Source: Streptomyces sp. A 4/2 (GTDB lineage: Bacteria > Actinomycetota > Actinomycetes > Streptomycetales > Streptomycetaceae). From it: DNA of 64,000 nucleotides. Location: the NCBI RefSeq assembly GCF_940670765.1, contig NZ_CALNVW010000028.1, positions 43,100 to 107,099 on the forward strand, in the 5' to 3' direction. Both the position numbers and the translations under genes were made by a program. Numbering within the stretch: position 1 is the first letter of the stretch; each line of letters starts with the position of its first letter. Of this stretch, positions 17,165 through 25,965 are shown piece by piece. The notes beneath the pieces are model-generated. The model made no database searches and was not told the origin of the DNA. It saw only the letters and a list, made by a program, of their open reading frames with translations.

Positions 17165-18028
17165 ATGAGCCATCATCACGACACCACGCACCTGGACTGG
17201 GACGTCATGGCGCCGCTCCTCGAACGGGGCGCCGAACTGTACCGCCCCGTGTACGAGCGGGCGGCGGCCTGGGTCGCCGGGCAGGTCCCGGTGGCCGCCG
17301 TCCGCCGGGTCCTGGACATCGGCAGCGGCCCCGGGGTCGTCTCCTGTCTGCTCGCCGAGGTGTTCCCGTACGCCGAAGTGGTCGCGGTCGACGCCACCCC
17401 GGGGCTGCTGGACCGGGCCCGTGCGCGGGCCGAGCACGCGGGTCTCGGCGACCGTGTCCGTACCCGCCATGCCGAACTTCCGGACGGTGTATCCGAGTTG
17501 GGCGATGCCGACCTGGTCTGGGCGGGCAACTCGCTGCACCATGTCGGCGACCAGCGGGCCGCGCTCGACGGATTCGTGCGGTTGCTGCGGCCGGGCGGCA
17601 CGGTGGTCCTGTGGGAGGGCGGTCTGGCCCCCCGCCATCTGCCGCGTGACATCGGTTTCGGCAAGCCGGACCTGGAGGCGCGCATCGAGGCCGCCGCGGC
17701 GGAGTGGTTCGCCGAGATGCGGGCTGCGTTGCCCGGAGCGAAGCGTGAAGTCGAGTACTGGCGTGCGCTGTTGGCCGATGCCGGGCTGTCGCCGAGCGGC
17801 ACCCGGTCGTTCCTCCTCGACATCCCGGCGCCGCTGCCCGGCGTCGTACGCGAACAGGTTCTCGCGCACTTCACCCGGCAGCGCGAAGTGCTGGCGGACA
17901 AGCTGTCCGCGGAGGATCGGGCGACGCTCGACCGGCTGCTGGACCCCGCGGATCCGCAGGGGCTGCGGCTGCGCGGCGACTCCTGCCTGCTGACGGCGCG
18001 GACGGCGCACACCGCGCGCCGCGGCTGA
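17165..18028 (+). CDS. Class I SAM-dependent methyltransferase
   Basis: 287 residues from ATG at 17165. Motif I is LDIGSGPGVVSCLLAEVF, motif II VVAVDATPGLLDRA, and post-motif LVWAGNSLHHVGDQ resembles the 'NxxHH' of small-molecule methyltransferases; LRPGGTVVLWEGG follows. The acceptor is not evident. The N-terminus starts MSHHHDTTHLDWD. It is followed by a 21-bp-stem terminator shared with the convergent aldo/keto reductase gene. Confidence 0.88.
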   Translation: MSHHHDTTHLDWDVMAPLLERGAELYRPVYERAAAWVAGQVPVAAVRRVLDIGSGPGVVSCLLAEVFPYAEVVAVDATPGLLDRARARAEHAGLGDRVRTRHAELPDGVSELGDADLVWAGNSLHHVGDQRAALDGFVRLLRPGGTVVLWEGGLAPRHLPRDIGFGKPDLEARIEAAAAEWFAEMRAALPGAKREVEYWRALLADAGLSPSGTRSFLLDIPAPLPGVVREQVLAHFTRQREVLADKLSAEDRATLDRLLDPADPQGLRLRGDSCLLTARTAHTARRG

Positions 18029-18059
18029 CCGGGCCGGCCGGCCGGGACGCTCTCCTCGT

Positions 18060-18096
18060 CACACGTCTGCGAAACACGTCCGCGAAACACGTCCGC
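18060..18096 (+). repeat. 13-bp tandem repeat, three copies
   Basis: Three near-identical units of the form AACACGTCCGCGA (first unit ACACGTCTGCGA) lie directly before the terminator at 18097. Non-coding on both strands as far as I can see. Confidence 0.7.
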
Positions 18097-18145
18097 GGAC
18101 ACGGTGGCGCCGCCCGGCCCGGAGCCGGGCGGCGCCACCGTGTCC
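18097..18145. terminator. 21-bp-stem hairpin between convergent genes
   Basis: The arms at 18097-18117 and 18125-18145 are perfect complements over 21 bp (GGACACGGTGGCG... / ...CGCCACCGTGTCC) around a seven-base loop. It ends both the methyltransferase and the aldo/keto reductase transcripts. Confidence 0.85.
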
Positions 18146-18158
18146 GCCCCGCGGCCGA

Positions 18159-18995
18159 TCAGGCGCCGATGTTCATGGCAGCCGGGTCGGGGCCGATGCG
18201 CTTGCCTTCGTCCAGCGCGGCGATGCCCGCCAGGTCGTCGGCGTCCAGCTCGAAGTCGAAGACGTCGATGTTCTCCTTGATCCGCGACGGGGTCACGGAC
18301 TTGGGGATCACCACGTTGCCCGTCTGGAGGTGCCAGCGCAGTACCACCTGGGCGGCGCTGCGGCCGTGCTTCTGGGCGATCGCGACGATCGTCGGGACCT
18401 CCAGCAGGCCCTTGCCCTGGCCGAGCGGGGACCAGGCCTCGGTGTGGATGCCGTGCTCCGCGTGGACGGCGCGCGACTCGGCCTGCTGGAGCTGCGGGTG
18501 CAGCTCGATCTGGTTGACGGCCGGGACCACGGAGGTCTCGCCCATCAGCCGCTTCAGGTGGTCGGGAAGGAAGTTGGAGACCCCGATGGTCTTGGCGCGG
18601 CCGTCCGCGAGGATCTTCTCGAAGGCCTTGTACGTGTCCACGTAGGCGTCCTTGGACGGGACCGGCCAGTGGACCAGGTACAGGTCGACGTAGTCGAGGC
18701 CGAGCTTGGCCAGCGAGGTGTCGAAGGCGCGCAGGGTGGAGTCGTAGCCCTGTTCGGAGTTCCACAGCTTCGTGGTGACGAAGAGTTCGTCACGCGCGAT
18801 CCCCGATGCGGCGAGTGCCCTGCCCGTGCCCTCCTCGTTGCCGTAGATCGCGGCGGTGTCGATGCTGCGGTACCCGGCCTCCAGCGCGGTGCCGACGGCC
18901 TTCGTGGCCTCGTCGTCGGCGACCTGCCAGACACCGAAACCGAGCTGCGGCATGCGGGCACCGTTGTTGAGCGTGATGAAGGGGACCTTGCTCAC
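18159..18995 (-). CDS. Aldo/keto reductase (2,5-diketogluconate reductase type)
   Basis: 278 residues from GTG at 18995, with AAGGAG ten bases upstream. It has the TIM-barrel AKR motifs: LGFGVWQV, catalytic Asp and Tyr in GYRSIDTAAIYGNEEG, Lys in FVTTKLWN, His in YLVHWPVP, and the NADPH-binding IPKSVTPSRIKENIDVFDF. It reduces small aldehydes and ketones with NADPH. The ATG-rich open frame upstream (to 19052) is not conserved. It faces the methyltransferase gene with one shared terminator. Confidence 0.9.
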   Translation of the reverse strand: MSKVPFITLNNGARMPQLGFGVWQVADDEATKAVGTALEAGYRSIDTAAIYGNEEGTGRALAASGIARDELFVTTKLWNSEQGYDSTLRAFDTSLAKLGLDYVDLYLVHWPVPSKDAYVDTYKAFEKILADGRAKTIGVSNFLPDHLKRLMGETSVVPAVNQIELHPQLQQAESRAVHAEHGIHTEAWSPLGQGKGLLEVPTIVAIAQKHGRSAAQVVLRWHLQTGNVVIPKSVTPSRIKENIDVFDFELDADDLAGIAALDEGKRIGPDPAAMNIGA

Positions 18996-19315
18996 GAGCG
19001 GTCGACTCCTTTTGTTACTTCGTCGGTTGATAACTCCATGGTCAACGATCACGCGCTGCGACCCATTCCCGCCCCCGCCGGCCCCACGGTGGCTGGAAAG
19101 TAGTCCGATCTCTTCGGTGCGGCCCGTTTCTCTTCAGTGCAGCCCATTGACCGCAACACGTCAACACGCAACCCTGGACCGCACCACTGAACAGAGAACA
19201 CATCCCTGAACAGTTGCTGCATCATCGGTCGCCAGTCATCCGTCAGAGTCGTCGCACTCCTGCTTGACAGCTCCGATGTCTCCCCTCCCATCTTGATCGA
19301 CCCACAGAGGTGGTC
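18996..19315. other. 320-base divergent intergenic region
   Basis: It carries the promoters of the aldo/keto reductase gene (minus) and the GH105 gene (plus). I see an inverted repeat TTGAC-N8-GTCAA at 19147-19164 and a possible -35 TTGACA at 19264-19269, without a good -10. No open frame looks coding. Confidence 0.4.
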
Positions 19316-20500
19316 ATGAAGAGATCAAGGGCTCCACGACTACTCGCCGTGCTCGCGGCCGCGCTCCTCGCCGTCACGGGTCTCACCGTTCCCGCCGCGG
19401 CCTCCGGGAAACCGGCCCGCGGCTCCGCGCCCACCGACTGGTCGGTGGCCGTGACCGAATCCACGATGGCCCGCTACACGCCGACCACGATCGGCAGCTG
19501 GTCCTACCCCGTCGGGCTGTATCTCTACGGTCAGTACCTCACCTACCAGCGCACGCACGACACCCGGTACCTGACGTACATCAAGAACTACGTCGACCGC
19601 TTCGTCGACGGCGACGGAGTCATCGGCCAGAGCTTCAACAGCCTCGACAGCATGGAGGCCGGCCGTCTCCTGGTCGTCCTGCACCACGAGACCGGCGACC
19701 CGCGCTACGCCACAGCGGCCAAGCAGATCCGCGACCGGCTGAACACCTACCCGCGCACGGCCGACGGCGGGTTCTGGCACGCCGACACCGCCAGCCGGGC
19801 CCACCAGCTGTGGGGCGACGGCGTCTACATGATCACGCCGTTCCTCGTCGAGTACGGCCACGAATTCGGCGACGAGGCCTACACGAACGCCGAGGCGACC
19901 AGGCAACTCACCGTGTACGGAAGCCACTTGCAGGTGGCCAACGGGCTGCTCCGGCACGCCTACGACGAATCCCGGACCGCGGACTGGTCCGACCCGTCGA
20001 CCGGACTGGCGCCGGAACACTGGTGCCGCGCCGTCGGCTGGTACACGATGGCCGCCGTCGACGTCCTCGACGGCACGCCCCGCGACCAGCCCCACCGCGG
20101 GCAGTTGCTCACCGTTCTGCGCAAGCTCGCGGCCGGGATCGAGCACTACCAGGACCCGGCCACGGGGCGTTGGTTCCAGGTGATGGACAAGGGGGCCGAC
20201 GCCGGGAACTGGACGGAGACGTCCTGTTCCAGCATGTTCACCTACGCCCTGTCCCGCGCGGCCCAGCAGGGTTACGTCGACAAGCACTACGCGAAGGTCG
20301 CGCAGCGCGGCTACCGGGGTGTCCTCGACGAGCTGTCCGTCGGCCCGGACGGGCTGACGGATCTCGCCGACATCTCGATCGGCACCAACGTCGGTGACTA
20401 TGCGTACTACACCGGCCGCACCAGGGCGACCAATGACTTCCACGGCCTCGGCGCTTTCCTGATCATGAACGAACAGCTCGCCCGGCCCGCTCCACGCTGA
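19316..20500 (+). CDS. Secreted GH105 unsaturated rhamnogalacturonyl hydrolase
   Basis: 394 residues from ATG at 19316 (AGAGG six bases upstream). A Sec signal peptide covers residues 1-30 (LLAVLAAALLAVTGLTVPAAA). The rest is an (alpha/alpha)6 barrel of the GH88/GH105 clan: DSMEAGRLLVVLHH, the catalytic-region LWGDGVYMITPFL with the Asp typical of YteR-like enzymes, AVGWYTMAAVDVL, GRWFQVMDKG and NWTETSCSSMFTYAL. It removes the unsaturated uronic acid left by pectate/rhamnogalacturonan lyases. Most YteR homologues are cytoplasmic, so a secreted form is of note. It heads a row of three secreted carbohydrate-active genes. Confidence 0.85.
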   Translation: MKRSRAPRLLAVLAAALLAVTGLTVPAAASGKPARGSAPTDWSVAVTESTMARYTPTTIGSWSYPVGLYLYGQYLTYQRTHDTRYLTYIKNYVDRFVDGDGVIGQSFNSLDSMEAGRLLVVLHHETGDPRYATAAKQIRDRLNTYPRTADGGFWHADTASRAHQLWGDGVYMITPFLVEYGHEFGDEAYTNAEATRQLTVYGSHLQVANGLLRHAYDESRTADWSDPSTGLAPEHWCRAVGWYTMAAVDVLDGTPRDQPHRGQLLTVLRKLAAGIEHYQDPATGRWFQVMDKGADAGNWTETSCSSMFTYALSRAAQQGYVDKHYAKVAQRGYRGVLDELSVGPDGLTDLADISIGTNVGDYAYYTGRTRATNDFHGLGAFLIMNEQLARPAPR

Positions 20501-20589
20501 CCGGGCAGCCAACACCGCTGCGCACGACGGGTGTTGACTCTGTCGGAACTCTTGACAAGCCAGGTTCGGGAACGCTGATATGCGGTGTC

Positions 20590-20610
20590 GGTTAGGAAGG
20601 TTTCCTAACC
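20590..20610. promoter_or_regulatory. Perfect palindromic operator before the GH18 gene
   Basis: GGTTAGGAA (20590-20598), spacer GGT, TTCCTAACC (20602-20610): nine-base arms, perfect. It ends 25 bases before the ATG at 20636. From memory, TTAGGAAA-type palindromes of this kind sit before secreted polysaccharide-degrading genes in Streptomyces and are bound by ROK-type repressors such as CsnR; the match to that consensus needs checking. A copy was not seen elsewhere in the window. Confidence 0.65.
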
Positions 20611-20635
20611 GTCCTCGGAAAGGACGGCCCCCCAC

Positions 20636-21628
20636 ATGCGCAGAGTAACCGCGATCCCCGCAGCGGCCCTCGGCCTGGCGTCACTCGTCGCCCTCGCCCC
20701 TTCGGCCGGTGCCACCGGGAACGCCGCTCCCGCAGCGGCTCCCGGTGCCATGGCGGCAGCCCCGTACGAATACCTCGGCTGGGGCAACCCGCAGAAGCCG
20801 GCCGATGTCATGGCGGCCACCGGCGTGAAGTGGTTCACCCTCGCCTTCGTTCTCTCCGACGGGGGCTGCAACCCCAAGTGGGACGGTGACCGGGCGTTGA
20901 AGGGCGGCTCCGACGAGTCCGCCATCAAGGCCATCCGGGCCAAGGGTGGCGATGTCGTCGTCTCGGTCGGCGGCTGGAGCGGGAACAAACTGGGCGAGAA
21001 GTGTTCCAGCGCCTCGGCGCTGGCCGGGGCGTACCAGAAGGTGATCGACGCGTACGGCCTCAAGGCGCTCGACATCGACATCGAGGACACCGAGTTCAGC
21101 AACGGCACGGTCCGCCAGCGCGTCGTCGACGCGCTGAAGATCGTCAAGTCGAAGAACGCGGGCATCGTGACGTACGTGACGATGGGCACCACCCCGAGCG
21201 GTCCCGACTCCACGGGCAAGGACCTCATCAAGAAGGGCGCGGCGGCCGGACTCGCCAATGACGGCTGGGTGATCATGCCGTTCGACTTCGGCGGCCACAG
21301 CGGTTCGATGGGGCAGGCCACGGTCAGCGCCATGGACGGCCTCAAGTCCGCTGTGAAGAGCGCCTACGGATACGACGACGCCACCGCCTACCAGCACATC
21401 GGCGTCTCGTCGATGAACGGCACGACGGACGAGTCTGACGAGACCGTCACCACCGGGGACTTCAACACGATCCTGGGCTACGCGCAGCAGCACCACATCG
21501 CACGGTTCGCCTTCTGGGCCGTCAACCGGGACCGGCAGTGCGGTTCCGGGAGCGACGGCGACGCGTGCAGCGGGATCTCGCAGTCGCCGTACGCGTTCAC
21601 CAAGATCGCCGTCAAGTACACCGGCTGA
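20636..21628 (+). CDS. Secreted GH18 chitinase-like protein
   Basis: 330 residues with a Sec signal peptide (residues 1-26, cleaved near AGATG). The GH18 barrel is marked by the SxGG strand VVVSVGGWSG and the catalytic strand LKALDIDIEDTE, where the D-x-D-x-E ending gives the acid Glu. YVTMGTTPSG and FAFWAVNRDRQC fit later barrel strands, the last Trp being a substrate platform. No carbohydrate-binding module is attached. It is under the palindromic operator at 20590 and probably co-transcribed with the next gene (13-base gap). Confidence 0.8.
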   Translation: MRRVTAIPAAALGLASLVALAPSAGATGNAAPAAAPGAMAAAPYEYLGWGNPQKPADVMAATGVKWFTLAFVLSDGGCNPKWDGDRALKGGSDESAIKAIRAKGGDVVVSVGGWSGNKLGEKCSSASALAGAYQKVIDAYGLKALDIDIEDTEFSNGTVRQRVVDALKIVKSKNAGIVTYVTMGTTPSGPDSTGKDLIKKGAAAGLANDGWVIMPFDFGGHSGSMGQATVSAMDGLKSAVKSAYGYDDATAYQHIGVSSMNGTTDESDETVTTGDFNTILGYAQQHHIARFAFWAVNRDRQCGSGSDGDACSGISQSPYAFTKIAVKYTG

Positions 21629-21641
21629 GGCGGCGGACGAG

Positions 21642-23717
21642 ATGAGACGTACTCCGAGAAGCGCACGGCACTTCGGTGCCACCCTGCTGGCTGCCGCGGG
21701 TCTGGTCATGGGTGTCGTGGCACTGCCGCCCACCGCGTCCGCCAGTCCTGCCGCTGCCGCGCCGACCCGGTACGAGGCCGAGTCCGCGGCCCTCTCCAAG
21801 GCCGCGGTCGAGTCCAACCACAAGAACTATTCGGGCACCGGCTTCGTCAACGGCAACAATGTCGCGGGCAGTTATGTGGAGTTCACCGTCGACGCGGCGG
21901 CTGCCGGGAACGCCACGGTCGCGGTCCGGTACTCGAACGGTACGACGGTGGACCGGCCCGGCGACATCGTGGTGAACGGCGCCGTGGTCGCCGCGGCGCA
22001 CACCTTCGGCTCGACCACCGACTGGGACACCTGGGCCACCGCCTCGGTGACCGTGCCCGTCACCGCGGGCAGCAACAAGATCCGGCTCACCTCCACCACC
22101 GCCAACGGACTCCCCAACCTCGACTACATCGACGTCACCTCCGCGGGCGGTGACACCCAGGCGCCCGGCGCACCGGCGACGCTCACCTGCTCGGCGGTGA
22201 CCGACACCTCGCTCACCCTGAACTGGGCGGCGTCGACCGACAACACCGGTGTCTCGATGTACGACATCTACGAGCACGGCAACAAGATCAGCGAGGTGGC
22301 GGGCAACCTCACCACCCGGACGCTCACCGGGCTGACCGCCGGCACGACGTACAACCTCACGGTGTTCGCGCGGGACGCGGCGGGCAATGTCTCGTCGGCC
22401 AGTCCGGTCGCGAACTGCACCACCGCCCCCAGCTCGGACACCACCCCGCCGTCGAAGCCCGGCACTCTCTCGTACAGCGGTCTCACGGCCGACGGCGTCA
22501 CCCTGAAATGGGGTGCTTCCACGGACGACAAGGGCGTCACCGCCTACGAGATCCGCAGCGGCTCCAACGTCTACGCCACGGTGAAGGGCGACCCGCCGGC
22601 CACCACGGCCACGGTGAGCGGGCTCGCGTGCAGCAGCCCGTACACCCTGGACGTCGTCGCCAAGGACGCGGGCGGCAACGCGTCGGCGGCGAGCAACGCG
22701 GTCACCTTCACCACTCCGGCCTGCGCCACCGACGGCGGGGTCCCGTCCGCGATCTCCACGCTCTCCAGCAACTGGACGATCCCGTGGGGCACTTACTGGA
22801 TGCCCGACGGCAAGACCGCGCTGATCACCGAGCGGGACAGCTTCAAGGTCTTCAGGACGACCCCCACCGGCACGCAGACCCAGGTCGGCACCGTGCCCAA
22901 CGTGGTCACGACCAACGGAGAGGGCGGTCTGCTCGGCGTCGCCGTCGATCCGAAGTGGTCGGCCAACCACTACGTCTACTTCATGCACACCGCCTCCGAG
23001 GGCAACCGGATCGTGCGGATGACGTACGACGGCAGCTCGCTCACCGACTACAAGATCCTGCTCCAGGGAATCAAGAAGAACAGGTACCACAACGGCGGAC
23101 GGCTGGCCTTCGGCCCCGACGGATATCTGTACGCCTCGACCGGTGAGGCACAGACACCCGACCTGGCCCAGGACAAGACCTCCCTCAACGGCAAGATCCT
23201 CCGGCTGACGACGGACGGCAAGGCGGCGCCGGGCAACCCGTTCGGCAACTACGTCTACAGCTACGGACACCGCAACCCGCAGGGGCTGGCCTTCGACCGC
23301 AAGGGGCGGCTGTGGGAAGCCGAGTTCGGCAACAGCTCCAAGGACGAACTCAACCTGATCAAGCCGGGCGCCGACTACGGCTGGCCGACCTGTGAAGGCA
23401 CCTGCAGTGTCTCCGGAATGACCAACCCCAAGGCGACCTGGGGCGTCTCCGAGGCCTCACCCAGCGGTATCGCGATCGTCAGGAACGTCATCTACATGGC
23501 GGCTCTCAAGGGGGAGCGGCTGTGGCGGATCCCCATCACCGGGGACACCGAGAACGTGGGCACCCCGACGGCGTACTACGTCGGGTCCTACGGGCGGCTC
23601 CGCACGGTCACCAAGGTGCCGGGCTCGGACGAACTGTGGCTGTCCACCACCAACTGTGACAACAACGGAGGCGCGGCGGCAGGCTCGGACAAGATCTTCA
23701 AGGTCTCGATCAGCTAG
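21642..23717 (+). CDS. Secreted CBM35 - FN3 - FN3 - sugar dehydrogenase (GSDH) protein
   Basis: 691 residues. Signal peptide to about residue 40; residues 43-170 form a CBM35/CBM6 beta-sandwich (YEAESAALSK...GSYVEFTV...NLDYIDV). Two fibronectin type III repeats follow (about 175-265 and 270-360, each with NWAASTDNTG/KWGASTDDKG). Residues 365-691 are a PQQ-type soluble glucose dehydrogenase beta-propeller: IPWGTYWMPDG, GEGGLLGVAVDP, NGGRLAFGPDGYLYASTGE, YSYGHRNPQGLAFD, LWEAEFG and GADYGWP. It oxidises sugars, possibly polymer-bound, outside the cell. It follows the GH18 gene by 13 bases and ends at a strong terminator. Confidence 0.88.
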   Translation: MRRTPRSARHFGATLLAAAGLVMGVVALPPTASASPAAAAPTRYEAESAALSKAAVESNHKNYSGTGFVNGNNVAGSYVEFTVDAAAAGNATVAVRYSNGTTVDRPGDIVVNGAVVAAAHTFGSTTDWDTWATASVTVPVTAGSNKIRLTSTTANGLPNLDYIDVTSAGGDTQAPGAPATLTCSAVTDTSLTLNWAASTDNTGVSMYDIYEHGNKISEVAGNLTTRTLTGLTAGTTYNLTVFARDAAGNVSSASPVANCTTAPSSDTTPPSKPGTLSYSGLTADGVTLKWGASTDDKGVTAYEIRSGSNVYATVKGDPPATTATVSGLACSSPYTLDVVAKDAGGNASAASNAVTFTTPACATDGGVPSAISTLSSNWTIPWGTYWMPDGKTALITERDSFKVFRTTPTGTQTQVGTVPNVVTTNGEGGLLGVAVDPKWSANHYVYFMHTASEGNRIVRMTYDGSSLTDYKILLQGIKKNRYHNGGRLAFGPDGYLYASTGEAQTPDLAQDKTSLNGKILRLTTDGKAAPGNPFGNYVYSYGHRNPQGLAFDRKGRLWEAEFGNSSKDELNLIKPGADYGWPTCEGTCSVSGMTNPKATWGVSEASPSGIAIVRNVIYMAALKGERLWRIPITGDTENVGTPTAYYVGSYGRLRTVTKVPGSDELWLSTTNCDNNGGAAAGSDKIFKVSIS

Positions 23718-23744
23718 ACCGACCTGGTTGCCGCGCGCGCCGGA

Positions 23745-23781
23745 GGCCGTGGCCGGGGGCTCGAATCCCCCGGCCACGGCC
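23745..23781. terminator. 15-bp-stem terminator between convergent genes
   Basis: GGCCGTGGCCGGGGG (23745-23759) and CCCCCGGCCACGGCC (23767-23781) pair perfectly; the loop is CTCGAAT. It lies between the dehydrogenase gene and the FadD-type gene. The inner part looks like a tRNA T-arm but there is no tRNA around it. Confidence 0.8.
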
Positions 23782-23817
23782 CCGGTTGCGGCCAGGCAGA
23801 TCTGGCACGGAGCGGAC

Positions 23818-25638
23818 TCAGCGGTAGAGCGCTTCGACCTCTTCGCCGTACGCCGTCTCGATCGCCTTGCGCTTCAGCTTCAGTGACGGGGTGAGCAGGC
23901 CCTGTTCCTCGGAGAACTGATGGGCGAGGATCCGGAATGTACGGATCGACTCGGCCTGCGAGACCAGGGTGTTCGCGGCCACCACCGCCCGCCGGACCTC
24001 CGTCTCCAGATCCGGGTCGCGTACCAGCGCGGCCGGGGCCATCGACGCTTTGCCGTGCAGGGCGAGCCAGTGCTCCACGGCTTCCTGGTCGAGCGTGACG
24101 AGCGCCGCGATGTACGGCCGGTCGTTGCCGACGACCAGACACTGCGCGACCAGCGGGTGGGCCCGTACCCGCTCCTCCAGCCCCGCGGGCGAGACGCTCT
24201 TGCCGCCGGACGTCACCAGGATCTCCTTCTTGCGCCCGGTGATGGTGAGATAGCCGTCCTCGTCGAGCGACCCCAGATCGCCGGTGGCCAGCCAGCCCTC
24301 GTCGAGTACGGCATCGGTGGCCTGGGGGGAGTTCAGATACCCGGAGAACAGATTGGCCCCGCGCACCCACACCTCGCCGTCGTCGGCGATGTGCACGCCG
24401 GTGCCCGGGATCGGCTGGCCGACCGTGCCGTAGCGGGTGCGCTCGGGAGGGTTGGCGGTGGCAGCGGCCGTCGTCTCGGTGAGTCCGTACCCCTCGTAGA
24501 TCGAGACGCCCGCGCCGTCGTAGAAGAGCCCCAGCCGGCGGTCCATCCCGGAGCCGCCGGACATCGCGTGCCGCACCCGGCCGCCCATCGCCTCGCGGAC
24601 CTTCGCGTACACGACCTTCTCGAAGAACTGGTGCTGCATCCGCAGCCCGGCGGACGGCCCCGGGCCCAGACCGAACGCCTTGTGCTCCAGGGCCTCGGCG
24701 TAGCGCACCGCCACTTCCACGGCCTTGTCGAAAGGGCCCGTCCTCCCCTCGGTCTCGGCCTTGCGCCGTGCGGCGTGGAAGACCTTCTCGAAGATGTACG
24801 GCACAGCCAGGATGAACGTCGGCCGGAAGGCCACCAGATCGGGCAGCAGGGCGCGCGCCGAGAGCTCGGGCTGGTGGCCCATCTTCACCCGGCCGCGAAC
24901 CGCCGCGACCTCGACCATCCGCCCGAAGACGTGCGCGAGAGGCAGGAAGAGCAGGGTCGAGGAGGTGTCGCCGCGCCTGGAGTGGAACACCGGCTCCCAG
25001 CGGGTGACCATCGTGTCGGCCTCGAACATCAGACTGGCGTGGGTGATCACACACCCCTTGGGGCGGCCCGTGGTCCCGGAGGTGTAGATGACGGTGGCGA
25101 CGGACTCGGGGGTCACGGCCCGACGGTGGCGGTGCACCACCTCGTCGTCGATGTGCGCGCCCGCCGCGAACAGCTCGTCGAGGACTCCCGCGTCCAGCTG
25201 CCACAGCCGGTGCAGGCTGGGCAGCCGGTCAATCACGGAGCCGATGGTCATCGCGTGGTCCTCGTTCTCGACCATGCAGGCGGTGACCTCGGAGTCGTAC
25301 AGCATCCAGAAGACCTGCTCGGCGGAGGACGTGGGGTAGACCGGCACGGGCTGTGCCCCGACGGTCCACAGCGCGAAGTCGAAGAGGGTCCATTCGTAGC
25401 GGGTGCGGCACATGATCGCCACGCGGTCGCCGAACCGCACCCCGTCGGCGAGCAGCCCCTTGGCGAGGGCGAGGACCTGGTCCCGGAACTCGCCGGACGA
25501 CATGTCGTACCAGTGCCCGTCCTGCTTCCGGCCGAGGGCGGGCCGGTGGGGGTCGTCCTCGGCGTGCTCGAACACGACGTCCGCCAGTCCGCCGACCTGG
25601 GGCGCCGTCACCATGGGTGGGACAGTGAACTCGCGCAA
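23818..25638 (-). CDS. fadD: AMP-dependent long-chain acyl-CoA synthetase
   Basis: 606 residues from TTG at 25638 (AGGAG further upstream); an ATG at 25614 (MVTAPQVGG) is the alternative. ANL-superfamily motifs: the P-loop VIYTSGTTGRPKGCVITH, YEGYGLTETTAAATANPP, TGDLGSLDEDGYLTITGR and the catalytic Lys near SLKLKRKAIE. It activates fatty acids as acyl-AMP and loads CoA. The arrangement GYGLTE with KEILVTSGGKSVSP is that of FAA1/FadD15-type long-chain enzymes. No beta-oxidation genes are adjacent. Confidence 0.9.
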   Translation of the reverse strand: MREFTVPPMVTAPQVGGLADVVFEHAEDDPHRPALGRKQDGHWYDMSSGEFRDQVLALAKGLLADGVRFGDRVAIMCRTRYEWTLFDFALWTVGAQPVPVYPTSSAEQVFWMLYDSEVTACMVENEDHAMTIGSVIDRLPSLHRLWQLDAGVLDELFAAGAHIDDEVVHRHRRAVTPESVATVIYTSGTTGRPKGCVITHASLMFEADTMVTRWEPVFHSRRGDTSSTLLFLPLAHVFGRMVEVAAVRGRVKMGHQPELSARALLPDLVAFRPTFILAVPYIFEKVFHAARRKAETEGRTGPFDKAVEVAVRYAEALEHKAFGLGPGPSAGLRMQHQFFEKVVYAKVREAMGGRVRHAMSGGSGMDRRLGLFYDGAGVSIYEGYGLTETTAAATANPPERTRYGTVGQPIPGTGVHIADDGEVWVRGANLFSGYLNSPQATDAVLDEGWLATGDLGSLDEDGYLTITGRKKEILVTSGGKSVSPAGLEERVRAHPLVAQCLVVGNDRPYIAALVTLDQEAVEHWLALHGKASMAPAALVRDPDLETEVRRAVVAANTLVSQAESIRTFRILAHQFSEEQGLLTPSLKLKRKAIETAYGEEVEALYR

Positions 25639-25965
25639 AATGACCTGCTCCTATGTGACGCTCCGCACAGCGCCGTGACGGTACCCCAACGCGAGGTCCG
25701 GCGACACAGAGCCCAGGGGCCCGCAGTTGTAGGGAAATGACAGGGCTCAGCGGTAGCGCGGCAGGTGAAATGTACCCACATGGGGAAGCGTCGGGCACCC
25801 CCCTGACTGAACGGTAAGTTCCGGGTGGTGGAATCTCCACTGAATCTGTACCCAGCAGTCACGGTGGACCCGCAACCCTTGTGACCTGGGGGTCATGTGA
25901 CGTCGACGCCCGGTGATGCCGGTGTGATGCCGGTGCGGGTGGGCGCCGCAGAAGTCGCCCGCCGC
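25639..25965. other. 327-base region without a gene
   Basis: It holds the fadD promoter region and the tail side of the LysR gene. Short palindromes such as ATGT-N4-ACAT and a repeated GATGCCGGTG stretch near 25914-25936 are present, but I see no convincing operator, RNA gene or terminator. Confidence 0.4.

Noticed and set aside
23745..23781. T-arm-like sequence GGGGG-CTCGAAT-CCCCC suggesting a tRNA
   Set aside because: No acceptor, D or anticodon stem can be formed around it and the stem extends to 15 bp. It is a terminator between convergent genes.
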